Positions 11,937 to 23,007 of a stretch of 64,000 nucleotides of DNA are shown one piece after another. A program made the position numbers and the translations under genes. How positions within the stretch are numbered: position 1 is the first letter of the stretch; every line of letters starts with the position of its first letter. The DNA is from Isoetes taiwanensis. Taxonomy: Eukaryota > Streptophyta > Lycopodiopsida > Isoetales > Isoetaceae. The stretch is taken from NCBI GenBank assembly GCA_021234155.1, contig JAJEKV010000030.1, positions 7,871,890 through 7,935,889 of the forward strand, written 5' to 3'. The notes below the pieces were generated by a model that saw nothing but the letters and a program-made list of their open reading frames with translations, was not told where the DNA came from and made no database searches.

Positions 11937-12257
11937 GGGTAAAAGCATGTTAGGGTGTCCCTTAAAAAGTATTATTTAGTGACTAAAAAAGTACCTAAAA
12001 AGGTACCCAGGACTGGGTACTGGGTACCTGTGTAATATCTCAAAAAAAGGTACATTCTAGAACTTTTATATATATTTTGATCTCCAGTAGCATTATCTTT
12101 ATCTTAACTTTGAATATTAATGCGTCCTTGACTTTTATTTTGGACTTTTGCACTAGTTTTAATGAAAATAAAAATGAGAAAGTACCCAATTCTGAAGTAC
12201 CTAGTGTATGTACTTTTGCAGGTTCCAAAAGTGGTACACCCTAACATGCTTTTACCC
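11937..12257. mobile_element. 321-bp MITE, GGGTAAAAGCATG family, AGGC target duplication
   Basis: Both ends begin GGGTAAAAGCATGTTAGG and stay identical for 22 bases when one strand is reversed. The 4-bp AGGC at 11,933-11,936 is repeated at 12,258-12,261. The inside is AT-rich, with GGTACC-type palindromes (about 11,990-12,030), and encodes nothing. The termini match those of the 10.96-kb element at 44,635, so this is a likely non-autonomous relative. Confidence 0.9.
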
Positions 12258-12584
12258 AGGCCTCAGCTCTTGCTTGGGGACTTAATCCAGATCAATCACT
12301 TCTTTTTACAGCTCATGGAAAACTCTGCAAGTACTGAAAGTATTCAATTTCTTGTACAATGGGGCTCTGCACTGGGGCCAAAATTGCAGACCTACTACTC
12401 TGCTCTTGAGACTCTCCAAGGATTCAACTTTATGGGTCTTTTGCCGCAAATTTTTTCTCACTCCGTCTTCTGTGCTGGGCCTCGAAATGGGTCATGCCCT
12501 CTACTCTTTCCCACCGTCACCATAGCTGCCCTTCCTCCTTCCGGACCTCCATTTTTCACATTTTCAGACAAAATAGGAGGACCA

Positions 12585-12761
12585 AGCACCGGTTAGCCGG
12601 TTTCCAAAGTGGCTGCCCAACCACAGCGACCACCGCCACTTTACACCCGATAGTAAGTTTGGAGCAGTCATTGGGATATTCCTGGCATATACTGGCATAT
12701 ACCTAAAATATATTATAAACCCACATGGAGGAGGGCTTGCCCCCCTAGGGGCAATCCAAAA
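12585..12761 (+). repeat. dispersed repeat R1, copy 1
   Basis: This copy begins AAGCACCGGTTAGCCGG, passes through GCATATACC/TGGCATATAC palindromic blocks and ends CCCCCCTAGGGGCAATCC. Six copies in the window share the end. Four are on the plus strand and two on the minus strand. The type of element is unknown. Confidence 0.75.
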
Positions 12762-13359
12762 CAAGGTGTTGTGCACGAGGGGTTGCCCTCCGGTGGCACG
12801 AGAGGGTGTAGTGTTTTTATAGTTTTTGTTTCGTTGCTTCATGTTGAGCCTTTTTTTGTTTTGTGCGGAGCCGTGTGAATGCTACAAAAGCAGAGTGTCA
12901 TTTTCTTAGTCCATATTTGGCCACTGCAATGTAGCCAATTAGCCTCTGCATGGATGTCAAAATTATAAGCTTAACTCATACTTGTTGGTTACTAAACTCA
13001 TTGGGCCTTATATTGCCTTCATCCATTAACCTAATAGCATGCCATTTTGAAGCTAACACATGACATTTTAAAGCTCTTAGGTAGTACATATGTTATGCCC
13101 TTGGCCAAGAAATGGTGATAGAATATGTAAACGATAATAATTTTAGACTTTTGGATAGAATATGTAAATGCTAATAATTTTAGACTTTTGAATCTTTAGC
13201 TAAAATTCGTAAGAATGATTATGAAATTAGGAAGGAGAAGTTAAAGTTACTAGCATGAGGCAGAAGATGAGACAGAACAGCCTGAGCATGCATTCTGAAG
13301 ATGTAACAGAACAGCCTAAGCATGCCATATTGTTCAAGATGAAAGCAGATCCTTTCTTG

Positions 13360-13547
13360 AAGGCGGGAGTTCGGACCGTTTCTAGAAGGTCAACCCAGCA
13401 ACGGGGTTGATCGACAGTTTACAAGCGATACTGGATTTAGAGTAGTTTCTGGCATATTACGGGCATATATCAGCATATACCTAGAATATGCAAAAAATCC
13501 ACACGAACGAGAGTTTGCCCCCTTAAAGTCAACCAAAAAAGCAATAG
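13360..13547 (+). repeat. dispersed repeat R1, diverged copy 2
   Basis: This weaker copy shares the GGCATAT…AGCATATACCTAGAATATGC blocks and a degraded end (TTTGCCCCCTTAAAGTCAACC). The preceding TTCTTGAAGGC…ACCGTTTCTAGAA segment is also found in copy 3. Confidence 0.6.
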
Positions 13548-14396
13548 TTAAGATTTTACTACACTATAACATGGCCCAACTACCACTATTTATGGGTTCA
13601 ACTGCGCGATGAATGGATCCTCACTAAAAGTGCCTCTTTCTCATGTTTGTTTGGCAGAGGACACGTGCATGTGAAAATTATTTGGAAGGGCTTTTTGGGG
13701 ACGTAGAAATCTGCCATGTTTGACTCTTAAAATCCACTCAAAAGCTTTGAAGAAGAGGATGTACCTTCCTTGCCATCAAACCCCCTGCTATTTTGCCTAG
13801 TCTAGTTTTTTGTAGATATGTTAGAATCAGACGGTTTGGGTTCATGTGAAATGCAAATAGATTACATATCCAAATACGTTATTAACCAATTTTGACTTTG
13901 ACCATGTTTCTATTTTTTATGTTTGCCTCTTAAGTGCGCAAAACATGGAGATCATACCCTAAGTGTATAACTACAAATTCCATTCAGAGTTTTTCAGCTT
14001 ACAAAGAAAAATGGCATCGATGTCCATAACGAGAGGAATTACATGTAGGCATATTTAAATAAAGATGATGAAGACTATTAATATCCAACAGATCAATCCA
14101 GAGATTGCATTGTATTAATTAGACTTGAAAAAATCAAATAACTTACTGGCATAGGTAGAATTTCAATCTCCACCCTATTTTCTGAGCCGGGGACAGGAGC
14201 TTGTAGTAAAGACATAGCTCTAGAAATATTCAATGATTCGCAAAAACAAATTGACAGAGAGGTGATGAATAATATACATGATCCAGAGAAAAATATGTCT
14301 TGTATGAAATTCACAGGATAATACTAAAGCGTTCTAATCTACAAACATAAGAAACAAATATCAGACACTTTAGGCTATGGCAACGCAAAGCTTCCT

Positions 14397-14900
14397 GTGG
14401 CTATGGCAGTGTTTCGATCCACAAAGCTCCAAAAACCTACAAAATCAGATTTAGAACATATCGTGTTGTTCAAGATGAAAGCATATCCTTTCTTGAAGGC
14501 CAGAGTCTGGCATAAAGGAGCTCATCTGCATCCGCTGCATCTAAATTTGCTCGTCCAATTAAAGTCCGACAATAGCTGGTAGACCGTTTCTAGAACGTTC
14601 AGATGCAGACAATACAAAAAGATATGGCCACGAATAACGGATCACTTTAAGAAGCATTCGGTTGCCACTTGTTCACACAGGCCTTCAACGGACCTTCAAG
14701 AAGAGTAGCAACTTTGTCGCTTAAGCACCGGTTAACTGGTTTCCAAATGGATGTCCAAGAACAGCGGCCACCCCCAGTTTACACCCTATAGCAAGTTTGG
14801 AGCAGTCGTTGGCATATTCCTGGAATATACTAGCATATACTTGGAATATGCCATAAACCCACATGGACAAGGGCTTGCCCCCTTAGGGGCAACCCAAAAA
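14397..14900 (+). repeat. dispersed repeat R1, long copy 3
   Basis: The last about 335 bp (from AGTCCGACAATAGCTGGT near 14,563 to the GGGGCAACCCAAAA end) match 20,350-20,685 with scattered differences. The upstream GTTGTTCAAGATGAAAGC also occurs near 13,325. This suggests a parent element of at least 500 bp. Confidence 0.75.
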
Positions 14901-15437
14901 TAAGTTAACAGATTATTCATCACAGAACCGTCGTAACTATTGCAGACGAAATTTAGAGGATTAACTAATTACAATGGCCGTCGATGCAAAAATTAATGCA
15001 TCTAATGGTTAAGGTTAAATTTGGCTGATGTGTTAAGCAACGTGGATAGGCTAGAAATCCAGAAATGTTGTAGGGAGGGCTAGGCAAGCCTGCTAATAAA
15101 ATTAGGATATGCCAATAAAAAACAAACAAACCAATTGTATTTCAAGTTGCTAATTTGAATTCTCAAAATGAAATACTAGCAGTAGGGCAGGCTTGAGGCA
15201 AAAGATTGGGTGGACGGTATGGGAGGAAAGCACGAGAGAGGATGAAGAATAAATATTACAAGAGGGAAAATGGTTTTAAAGGAGCCTACTCGAGCTAACA
15301 CAATACTTCAGAATGTCTTATGAAGTTCAAACGTCCCATGTGAAATCTCTTTATGTTAATGATGAGCCAAGTACGATATCTGAGTTTGAGTTCCACCAAT
15401 TTGCTTACTCCAAGCCTTGCGAAAAATTCTTAAACAA

Positions 15438-15539
15438 TAGTTTGACCATTTTATATTTAGATCTATTCATATAGTTTGACCATTTTATATTTAGATCTAT
15501 TCATATAGTTTGACCATTTTATATTTAAAACTATTCATG
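15438..15539 (+). repeat. 34-bp tandem repeat, three units
   Basis: Three copies starting TAGTTTGACCATTTTATA stand 34 bases apart, at 15,438, 15,472 and 15,506. The third is slightly diverged. Confidence 0.9.
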
Positions 15540-17497
15540 TACTTATTGGTGGACTAACAAACAGTTCCTATTGTTGGATTGAATGCAGGTGGAGCACCAG
15601 GTAGTTGTGTGATAATCCTTCTTTAGTCACGAAAACAATTCCTTGAATGCTGAACAAAACAATATACTCTTGAATCCATACTCCAATGTACCTTGCAAGC
15701 ACTAAGAAATCTTGTCACTCTCGCAATGTTTACTTTTAAAACTGCATGAACTAGCACCTCAACCTGAAGTTGACGTCCTACACGATCAAGCGGATCAACC
15801 ATAAAAGTTGTGTGGCAGCCCCCTCCGGATTTAAAAAGTAATGCTCTTGAACCTCCGAATAGACTAGGTCAAGATTGCAAATATATCTACCAAATGCAAT
15901 CCCATTCTAATTTTTTTTTTGCACTTTAAGTGATGCAGGTTAATCGTCGTAAGAATAGCTATTGTCTATTGTTTCTACCAAAAGAGCAGATGGACACATG
16001 TTTCTATTATCTCTTCTTTTTCTCTAAGGTGTCCCCATCCTTTCCTTTCCACATGAAAGCATGGATTGACTCCCCACTTAAAAAAGACAACCTCACAAAT
16101 CATGTTTCTACTCCTGTTGAGGATGCAATCTACACTACTTTAATTCCTAAGAAAGGTACTCCCAAATATTTGGCAGATATATTATATTAAATAGAAGGCA
16201 GAAAGCAAATGTGTAGTTCAAATCTCAATGTGTTATTCTCCTAGACGATCGTCAGACATCGTTTGCTGCACTTTTCAGACATGCAAATCCTGTCTCTTGC
16301 CTCTCTTGCCTCTGCATGTGCAGTGTATCAGTGAAGAAAAATTGCTTATCTAATTTTAAAAGATTATTCTCACACAAAGCTCTGCAAAATCTTAGCCATG
16401 TGAATCTTAGCCATGCAATGACTTCTTAATCAAAATCCTCGCACTACCTGGTATCGAAACTCCCAATAATAGCATTTTGCATTTCAAGGATGTTTCTAGC
16501 ATATCTATGGATCCCCTTTATAAACCGAGCTTCAGAATATTTCATGCGGCTGTTCAAACCTCAGTTATTCACTTTAACCTTTCCTTTGTCATACCATGCC
16601 ATGGATTCATAATCTGAGCGATCCACCACAAAGACTAATCCTAGCTTAAGCACTACATCTGGAGCAGATAATCCTTCCAAACAAATCCGTAGTTGTCTTT
16701 AGTGCCATCATTTTTGTGGTTGCCTTGGAGGCATAATAGCTTGCCTTGAGAGAAATTTGAAGTAAACTCAAACTCTTCAAGAAAGTCACCTTCGTCCTTT
16801 CTAAGTCAATAATAATCCGTATTTAGTTATTATCAGTTAGATCTGTCGCTTTTGTATCCTTGGGAGGCGAAAATGTTATGGTTTGCCTTAGCTTTTGCTT
16901 CATGTCCATGGATTTAAGTCTTTGCACGTATTCTGCTTCTTTTTTCCGCACTATCTTGTGCATACTCTAATGCACTAATCACAAGATTTCATGTTGTGTC
17001 TTCTGCTTTGCAACATGAAATCTTCAAACAATAATTTTCCTTCACATCCAGATGTTTACCTTTCTGCTTCATGCATTCAGCAACTTTCAACAGAATGCTT
17101 CATACTACATTCATCTCACATGTTGATGCTTCCATTTGCCTGTAGATAAGGATGATATATCAGGCTTCAGTTACGCCAATTCCCATCTAATGAGTCATGC
17201 AAATAGTGCCATTTGAACTCGAGGTAAAATTGTTCTCATCACTTCTTGAATGGAATCTGGAAAAAAGAACATTTGATCTCGTCATTGAAAGTGCATTTGA
17301 ATGCCAAGGACTTTACCACTTATAAGATGTCTACCTGATTTTGTTGACTGTATAGCTATGAACAGTATCGTATATTGTGTTCTCATAGCATGAACCTACA
17401 GGTAAAGTACCAAGGTATCTACCTAAATTTAAATGCTCACTACATAACAGTCAAGATAACCATTACAAAAGCAGTACAAAAAGAGGTAGAAAGCTAC

Positions 17498-17620
17498 CTT
17501 ATCTTCTGACAATAATGTATCATCCTTCGACGGGTGAAATTCCAAAGATGTCACTCTCCTGCTGCGTAGTCTGATGACAACAGATTCAACACTATTTGGA
17601 ATAGCAGGATTTGGTTTTAT
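17498..17620 (-). pseudogene. DDB2: DDB2-like WD-repeat exon
   Basis: This is an exact 41-codon exon with GCAG acceptor and GTAGCT donor borders on the minus strand. It contains VVIRLRSRRVTSLEFHPSKD and ends LLSEDK, which fits the first WD-propeller blade of damaged-DNA-binding protein 2 (the UV-lesion recognition subunit of the CUL4-DDB1 ligase). A second matching piece lies upstream at 19,677. The next downstream exons were not found in 14-17 kb, so the locus is probably a fragment, although exons beyond very long introns cannot be ruled out. Confidence 0.6.
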
Positions 17621-17812
17621 CTGCAAAAATTAAGGCAATTTAGATATGAATCAATAAAGGCAGGTGCAAAAAAGCACCATGCATTGAATTGTGCACTAGA
17701 TACTTATTACTAATGGGGAATCAGACATACTGGAAGAACTTTTCTTCGTAGTTGTTGTTGGCTCAAATGTTGGCACATTTGGCCAACATTAGAAAACCAC
17801 TATTGTTTAATG

Positions 17813-18260
17813 TTTGGGCAATGATGTAATGGTCTAGATTTTGTGGTAGTAAAGTTAGACTAGTTACAAAAGGGAACATGGGGAGATTAGACCTTGTGTT
17901 GAAGGCAACTCGTCAACGTTGAGACCATAATGTTGAAGACCACATAATTGTTTGAGCAATGGTAAGTGATGGTGATAAATGGTCTAAGATTTTATGGTGA
18001 AAATTAGACCAGTTGCAAGAGGGAACATGGGGAGATTAGACCTTGTATTGAAGGCAACTTGTCAACAATGGCACCATAATGTTGTAAGATCATATACTTA
18101 ATTGTTTGGACAATGGTTAAAATTGTATGATTGGGATGAAAGGCCAAGATTAAGTGGTGCAAATAGAGGGTCAAGATGAAGTGGTGGAGATGGAAGGTTG
18201 AGATTAAGTGGTGCAATGGAAGGTTGAGATTATGAGGTGCTATTAAATTGCTTAGATTAA
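17813..18260. repeat. about 150-bp imperfect tandem duplication and short GTGGTGCA-type repeats
   Basis: The segment with GGGAACATGGGGAGATTAGA and TTGAAGGCAACT occurs twice (near 17,875 and 18,020). It is followed by short repeated AAGGTTGAGATTA/AGTGGTGCA blocks to 18,240. No coding function is apparent. Confidence 0.7.
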
Positions 18261-18707
18261 ACTTTATGTTGTATAAATATTATGAAAAATAAAAAACTCT
18301 CCTCTCTCAGGCTCGTGGCAGAATGTATTTCTTATGGGCTTAGTGGCAAAAGCTGAAGGAGGAGGGTGAGAGCCTCCTCCATATCTAAATCTGCCCCAAG
18401 CTCTGTATATCATCTTTTATTATCAGAAAACTTATTTTGGTTGCATCAAGTTCTTGGTTTTCTTTCTTTCAAAAAATTTCTTGTAGTTTTTCTTTGTCTG
18501 TTTCAAAGTTTTATTGCCACACCCCCGTTATGCTGGGTGGATATGGGGAATTCGCCCAACAGTTGTCTTTCAAGTATGAAGTCCAACAACCCCAAGGAAA
18601 GTTTACATGGTGCAGGAGGAACTCCATGTTCTATGGCAACATGATGGGGGCATGTTACAGTAGTGTGACCTACAAGTAAAGGAGTTAGCTACCATTGAAA
18701 TAGAAAC

Positions 18708-19635
18708 GGGCAAAAGTATGCTGGTGGGTATCAAATAAACGCGATGCAGCACCCAGCATCCAGCACTTTCCAGCACTTTTTTTTTTTTTGTTTTTCATAA
18801 TCGGCCATGCAATTCGATCATACATGCAAAATTTCAGGGCCTAATTTGGGATAGTGAGTGAGCAATTAGAGAAAACCCATTTCTGCAGTAATTTTGGTAA
18901 AACAGAACAAAATTTCTTAATTCAGCCCAAATTAAGCTAAATCAGATGGGGCTTTTCAGATTTTTATAATCAGCCATGCACCCATATCCTACCTGCAAAA
19001 TTTCAGAACCTAATTTGGGATATTGTGTGAGCAATTAGAGAAAAACCATTTCTGCAGGAGTTTTGGTACAGTGAAGAATTTTTTAATTCAGCCCAAATTA
19101 AGCTAAATCAGCTGGGGCTTTTCAGATTTTCATAATCGGCCATGCACCCATATCCTACGTGCAAAATTTCAGAACCTAATTTGGGATATTGAGTGAAAAA
19201 TTAAAGAAAAACCATTCTTGCAACAGGTTTTTTGTAAAACAGTGAGAAATCTCTTAAGTCAGCCCAATTTAAGCAAAATTAGATGGGGATTTTAGGCTGA
19301 ATATGGTCGAAATGACAATCCTACCTTGGTGGATAAGTTTTATGAAAAGATATGATGGATTGAGCAACTAATTGGAGATTCACATGCCAATTTGGAGTTT
19401 GGGTCATTTCTGCGCACTAGTCAGACTCCAATCTAATGAAATCGATGCTAGTCTGATGGAAAATTCGAGCAATGTGGAATGATTCTTGGCTGAAGAATCC
19501 TCTTAACAAATGAAAAGTGTAAAAAAATGAACCCACCAGCATCCACGAGCACCCAAAAAAAAAGCAGGAAGCAGGGGTGCTAAAAGCATGCGTCCGGACG
19601 CATGCTTTTGATAACCCACCAGCATACTTTTACCC
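18708..19635. mobile_element. 928-bp non-autonomous TIR element, AAAC target duplication
   Basis: The left end GGGCAAAAGTATGCTGGTGG and the reversed right end GGGTAAAAGTATGCTGGTGG match over about 22 bases with one difference. AAAC stands at 18,704-18,707 and again at 19,636-19,639. Inside are three tandem units of about 167 bp, starting at 18,796, 18,965 and 19,131. A perfect 28-bp palindrome (arm AAAAGCATGCGTCC) lies just inside the right end. It encodes no protein. It is inserted between two exons of a DDB2-like gene. Confidence 0.9.
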
Positions 19636-19676
19636 AAACATAGAAAACTTTCAAGAAACGAACAGATCAAACAATG

Positions 19677-19967
19677 CTAATTGCGAGTGATGGGCAAACC
19701 TGGTCTTTTACATTGGTAACATGGTCGATTTAGGCAATCAACATAAATAAAACCAACAAACCCTGCTTGATGATCGTTTGCCTTACAGACCTGCGATGAA
19801 GACATGTGAAATGTTGGTACATCTCTTGAAAAAGATTGATAACTAATCAAACCACTAATCACTTTGCTTGCAGACAAAATTTTTGAAGTAAAATAAAACA
19901 TCTGATTTTCAAAGGCCACACTTGCATTAGAGGTGAGAAATCTGCTCCCACCAATAAAGGCCTTCAA
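19677..19967 (-). pseudogene. DDB2: DDB2-like upstream exon with CCHC knuckle relic
   Basis: The minus-strand reading GFVGFIYVDCLNRPCYQCKR followed by PG matches the N-terminal zinc-knuckle segment of plant DDB2 proteins (C-x4-C-x2-C). The expected final His/Cys part is lost: the frame ends PITRN and a stop. It has the same orientation and correct order relative to the exon at 17,498. The upstream residues (SKILSASKVISGLIS…) are in frame but not diagnostic. Confidence 0.5.
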
Positions 19968-20349
19968 TCCTCCAATTCTATGTAAAATTTCTCACGTCTA
20001 ACAGTTGAACAAAGCTTCTGTTATCCTGCCAGTGCCGCAATAGAGTGATGTTTCTGAGAACCTTAAGACAAGAGACAAGCTCTTTGCATGTGGAATGATC
20101 AAGAAAATTTTCTAAAGCTGCTCTTGCTGATGAAGATTTGGCTTATATAGAAGAGCCTTTTGGCTTGGTGCCCACATGCGCTCATTTCTTTTCTATATTC
20201 TGGCTGTATTTTACAAAAAAAGCACCTCAAATAAAATGAGAAAACCTATTTTTTAGCGGTGGAAATAAGAAGCATGAATTTCACTTGAAGACACACAGAG
20301 ACGGAATAGAGTCCGATTCTCTGTCCGAATAGAGTTCGATTCTTTGTCC

Positions 20350-20685
20350 AATTAGAGTCTGACAATAGCTGGTTAGAGCGTTTCTAGAACGTTTAGATGC
20401 AGACAATAAAAAAAGATATGACCACGAAGAACGGATCAGTTTAAGAAGCATTCGATCACTTGTTCACACGGGCCTTCAACGGACCTTCAAGCAACTCCGT
20501 CGCTTAAGCACCGGTTAGCCAGTTTCCAAATGGATGCAGAAGAACAGCGGAAACCGCCAATTTACACCCTACAGAAAGTTTGGAGCAGTCATTGGCATAT
20601 TCCTGGCATATACTAGCATATACCTGGAATATACCATAAACCCACATGGACAAGGGCTTGCCCCCCCTAGGGGCAACCCAAAATA
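20350..20685 (+). repeat. dispersed repeat R1, copy 4
   Basis: This copy runs from GTCTGACAATAGCTGGTT through AAGCACCGGTTAGCCAG to CCCCCCCTAGGGGCAACCC. It is the closest relative of the copy ending at 14,900. Confidence 0.8.
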
Positions 20686-21065
20686 GTTTTTTTCTCTTAA
20701 ACATTTAAATTTAACACTTTATAACACTAAAATTATATTCCAAAACATGCAAAAATTACCTTGAACCAACACAAGACGAATTGTGCAAGCTTTATATATA
20801 GGAAAGGTCATTTATGTGACCTTTTTTGTATAGAAACGGGGTGACGCGCGACATTGTCGAGCCCTTACTACGCCAAGCCCCATTGACATGCCAGATGTGG
20901 AAGCACTTTCCTGGAAAAGAAATAATGCCATATGGCAATATATGATTGAACAGTAGGGCAGAACGATGACTAGGCTTTTATGAAAGTTGTTTTCCAATAT
21001 TCAACTTCGAAATTGTGCATCTGACAATGGACCCCTTGTATGGTGGCATGGAAAGTGGGGAGAGG

Positions 21066-21121
21066 ATTCCAGTTCCAGGGAGTCCCGTGACCGACGGGAG
21101 CTGGGAGCGGGTCCTGGAATC
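21066..21121. repeat. imperfect palindrome, GC-rich
   Basis: GATTCCAG at the left and CTGGAATC at the right enclose CCCGTGACCGACGGG, giving nested inverted repeats. A related GCCATTTT/AAAATGGC pairing surrounds it (21,140-21,235). It may be a terminus of an old element just upstream of the MRT4 relic. Confidence 0.5.
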
Positions 21122-21412
21122 GTCGACCCATTTTCCATCCGCCACAAAATGGCAACTGCGGGCTTATCTGCGTGTGACCTATTGAGCGGAATCATGCTGC
21201 CATTTTCCATTCCGGAGGCAGAATCAAGTTGCCATTTTGTTGTAACGTAGATAAATAATTGACATACATGTCGAAACCACATTTTATTTATATAACCATG
21301 GGGAAAATCAACACAAGACCATAAAAGCGTTTTAGGGCACGCCCTGTCGGCTGGGGTTTAGGGTTTTTTTTGGTGGACTGAAGCTTAAACCAAACTTCTC
21401 ACATACAAAGCG

Positions 21413-23007
21413 ATGCCGAAGTCCAAACACAACAAATTAGGTATGCAATCCTTCGAAGTAGTCACGATGATAGTTTGTGCTTATATTATCTTGTGTTGGG
21501 TGCATTACAATAACTCTTTCAAAGACCAAGAAGAGAGCACGGGGACAGAAAGAATCCTTGATGACAACATTGGGGCAATGTATGGATGATTACATTTCTC
21601 TGTACGTGTTTACTTTTGAGAATATGTGTAATGATAAATTTAAGGAGCTCAAGGAACAACTCAAATCGAGTAGCAGGTAATTTGTATTACACTGTCATTA
21701 GTAACATTTATTGTTTTTCAGATGTAACATCATCATATCAGAAAAGTCTCAATTTGATGGTAGTTCTTTTTTCTTCTTAGCTCATATTATTTTGGCCAGA
21801 TTTTTTCTGGGATCAAATAAAGTCTTGCAAATAGCACTTGGTAAAACGTCATCTGATGAAGTCAAAGAAGGGGTCCATAAAGCTAATGAAGTATGTTGCA
21901 TTGAGCAAGTGTATGAAAACACTCTCTTAGATAGTAATAGAATGCCTATGGATTATGCCTCATCTGCAGATCAGTGTAGTACCGTATTTCCCGTACCGTA
22001 CGTGTATAGTACGTATGCAACATACAATATGGGGTAACGTACGAGGGCCAGTTTAACGTACAAACGTACGTCAAAAGTTGTTGTTTAAAGTACGCATACG
22101 GAACGTACGGTACCATAAAATACATATGGTACGTACGTTAACCCAAAAAAAATTATTATTTTTTTTTAATTTTTTGAAAAGTACTTGTATCGTACCTGTA
22201 CCGTATCTATAAAGTACGTACCGTACACGTACGTAAACAACAGACCAATTTGTTTTTTTTTTTTCTTATTTGATGCACAAAATGAAGTACGTACAGTACG
22301 TACATGTATGGTACCTTAAGTATGGAAAACGTAACGTACGCGTATGTAACCTATACTGCTGCAGATGCTTCATGGTGAACGTGGCCTTTTCCTTACCAAC
22401 CTTCCAAAAGAAGAAGTTAGTAGGTAAGCTATAGTAATAGGTTTAGACATGATGCAATTGCCTCTAGGGAGTGACACAATTGTATTATGCAGGATATTTG
22501 CAGAATTTGTGGAGCATGATTTTGCACGCACTGGAAGCATTGCTGTAGAAACGGTACAGGACTTGTTGTTACAAGTAGCGTGCTTAATGCTATTCTTTCT
22601 TAAGGACTGCTTGCATCATCTAACTTTTTCTGAATGGCACTAGGTTAAGTTAGACAAGGATCTTTAGAGCAGTTCAGTCATGATATAGAGCCATTTCTGC
22701 ATAAACAGGGACTGCCCGTTCGCCTGAATCAAGGTTGCATTATTTGTGTTGATTGTTGTTTGTAAATCCATGAAATTGTTTTTGACAAATAGCTGTTATT
22801 TATGCAGGTGTGATAGAGCTTGTTTCAGACCACACTGTGTGCCAAGAAGGGGAGCATATATCACCTGAAGCATCTCGTACATTAAGACTTCTAGGGATAC
22901 GAATGGCTCCATTCAGATTGCATCTTATTTGTCGGTGAAGTCCTAGAGAATTTGAAGTTTACAAGCCAAGTTCTGAGATTGCTATGAACTCTTTCGATGG
23001 TGCATAA
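21413..23007 (+). pseudogene. MRT4: mRNA turnover protein 4 homolog, disabled
   Basis: Seven exons can be followed with matching phases: 21,413-21,440 (MPKSKHNK), 21,511-21,676 (TLSKTKKR…SLMTTLGQCMDDY), 21,800-21,890 (FFLGSNKVLQIALGKTSSDE), 22,365-22,423 (GERGLFLTNLPKEEV), 22,493-22,553 (FAEFVEHDFARTGSIA), 22,644-22,733 and 22,808-23,007 (LVSDHTVCQEG…FRLHLICR). The family is the uL10-like assembly factor that holds the P-stalk site on pre-60S ribosomes in the nucleolus. Three lesions are visible. The acceptor of exon 2 reads ACAA instead of ACAG. One base is missing in exon 6 (near 22,660). A TGA at 22,936-22,938 replaces the usual Trp of the R-W-S-P segment. A hAT-like MITE sits in intron 3 against the acceptor. 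Identification is confident and loss of function is inferred. Confidence 0.85.
21972..22358. mobile_element. 387-bp hAT-like MITE with GTACGTAC-rich interior
   Basis: The ends are CAGTGTAG and, reversed, CAGTATAG, typical of hAT termini. They are flanked by the 8-bp CTGCAGAT at 21,964-21,971 and 22,359-22,366. The interior is filled with CGTACGT and GTACGTAC motifs on both halves, giving a strongly self-complementary structure. The duplicated 8 bp contain the splice acceptor of MRT4 exon 4. Confidence 0.85.

Larger units (their letters stand above)
12840..17497. other. repeat-rich stretch without a supportable gene
   Basis: Apart from the marked repeats, this 4.6 kb shows only short ORFs. 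A minus-strand piece near 14,093-14,230 (MSLLQAPVPGSE…) and a plus-strand piece at 15,930-16,190 could be exon relics, but neither has a motif I recognise. Confidence 0.35.
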
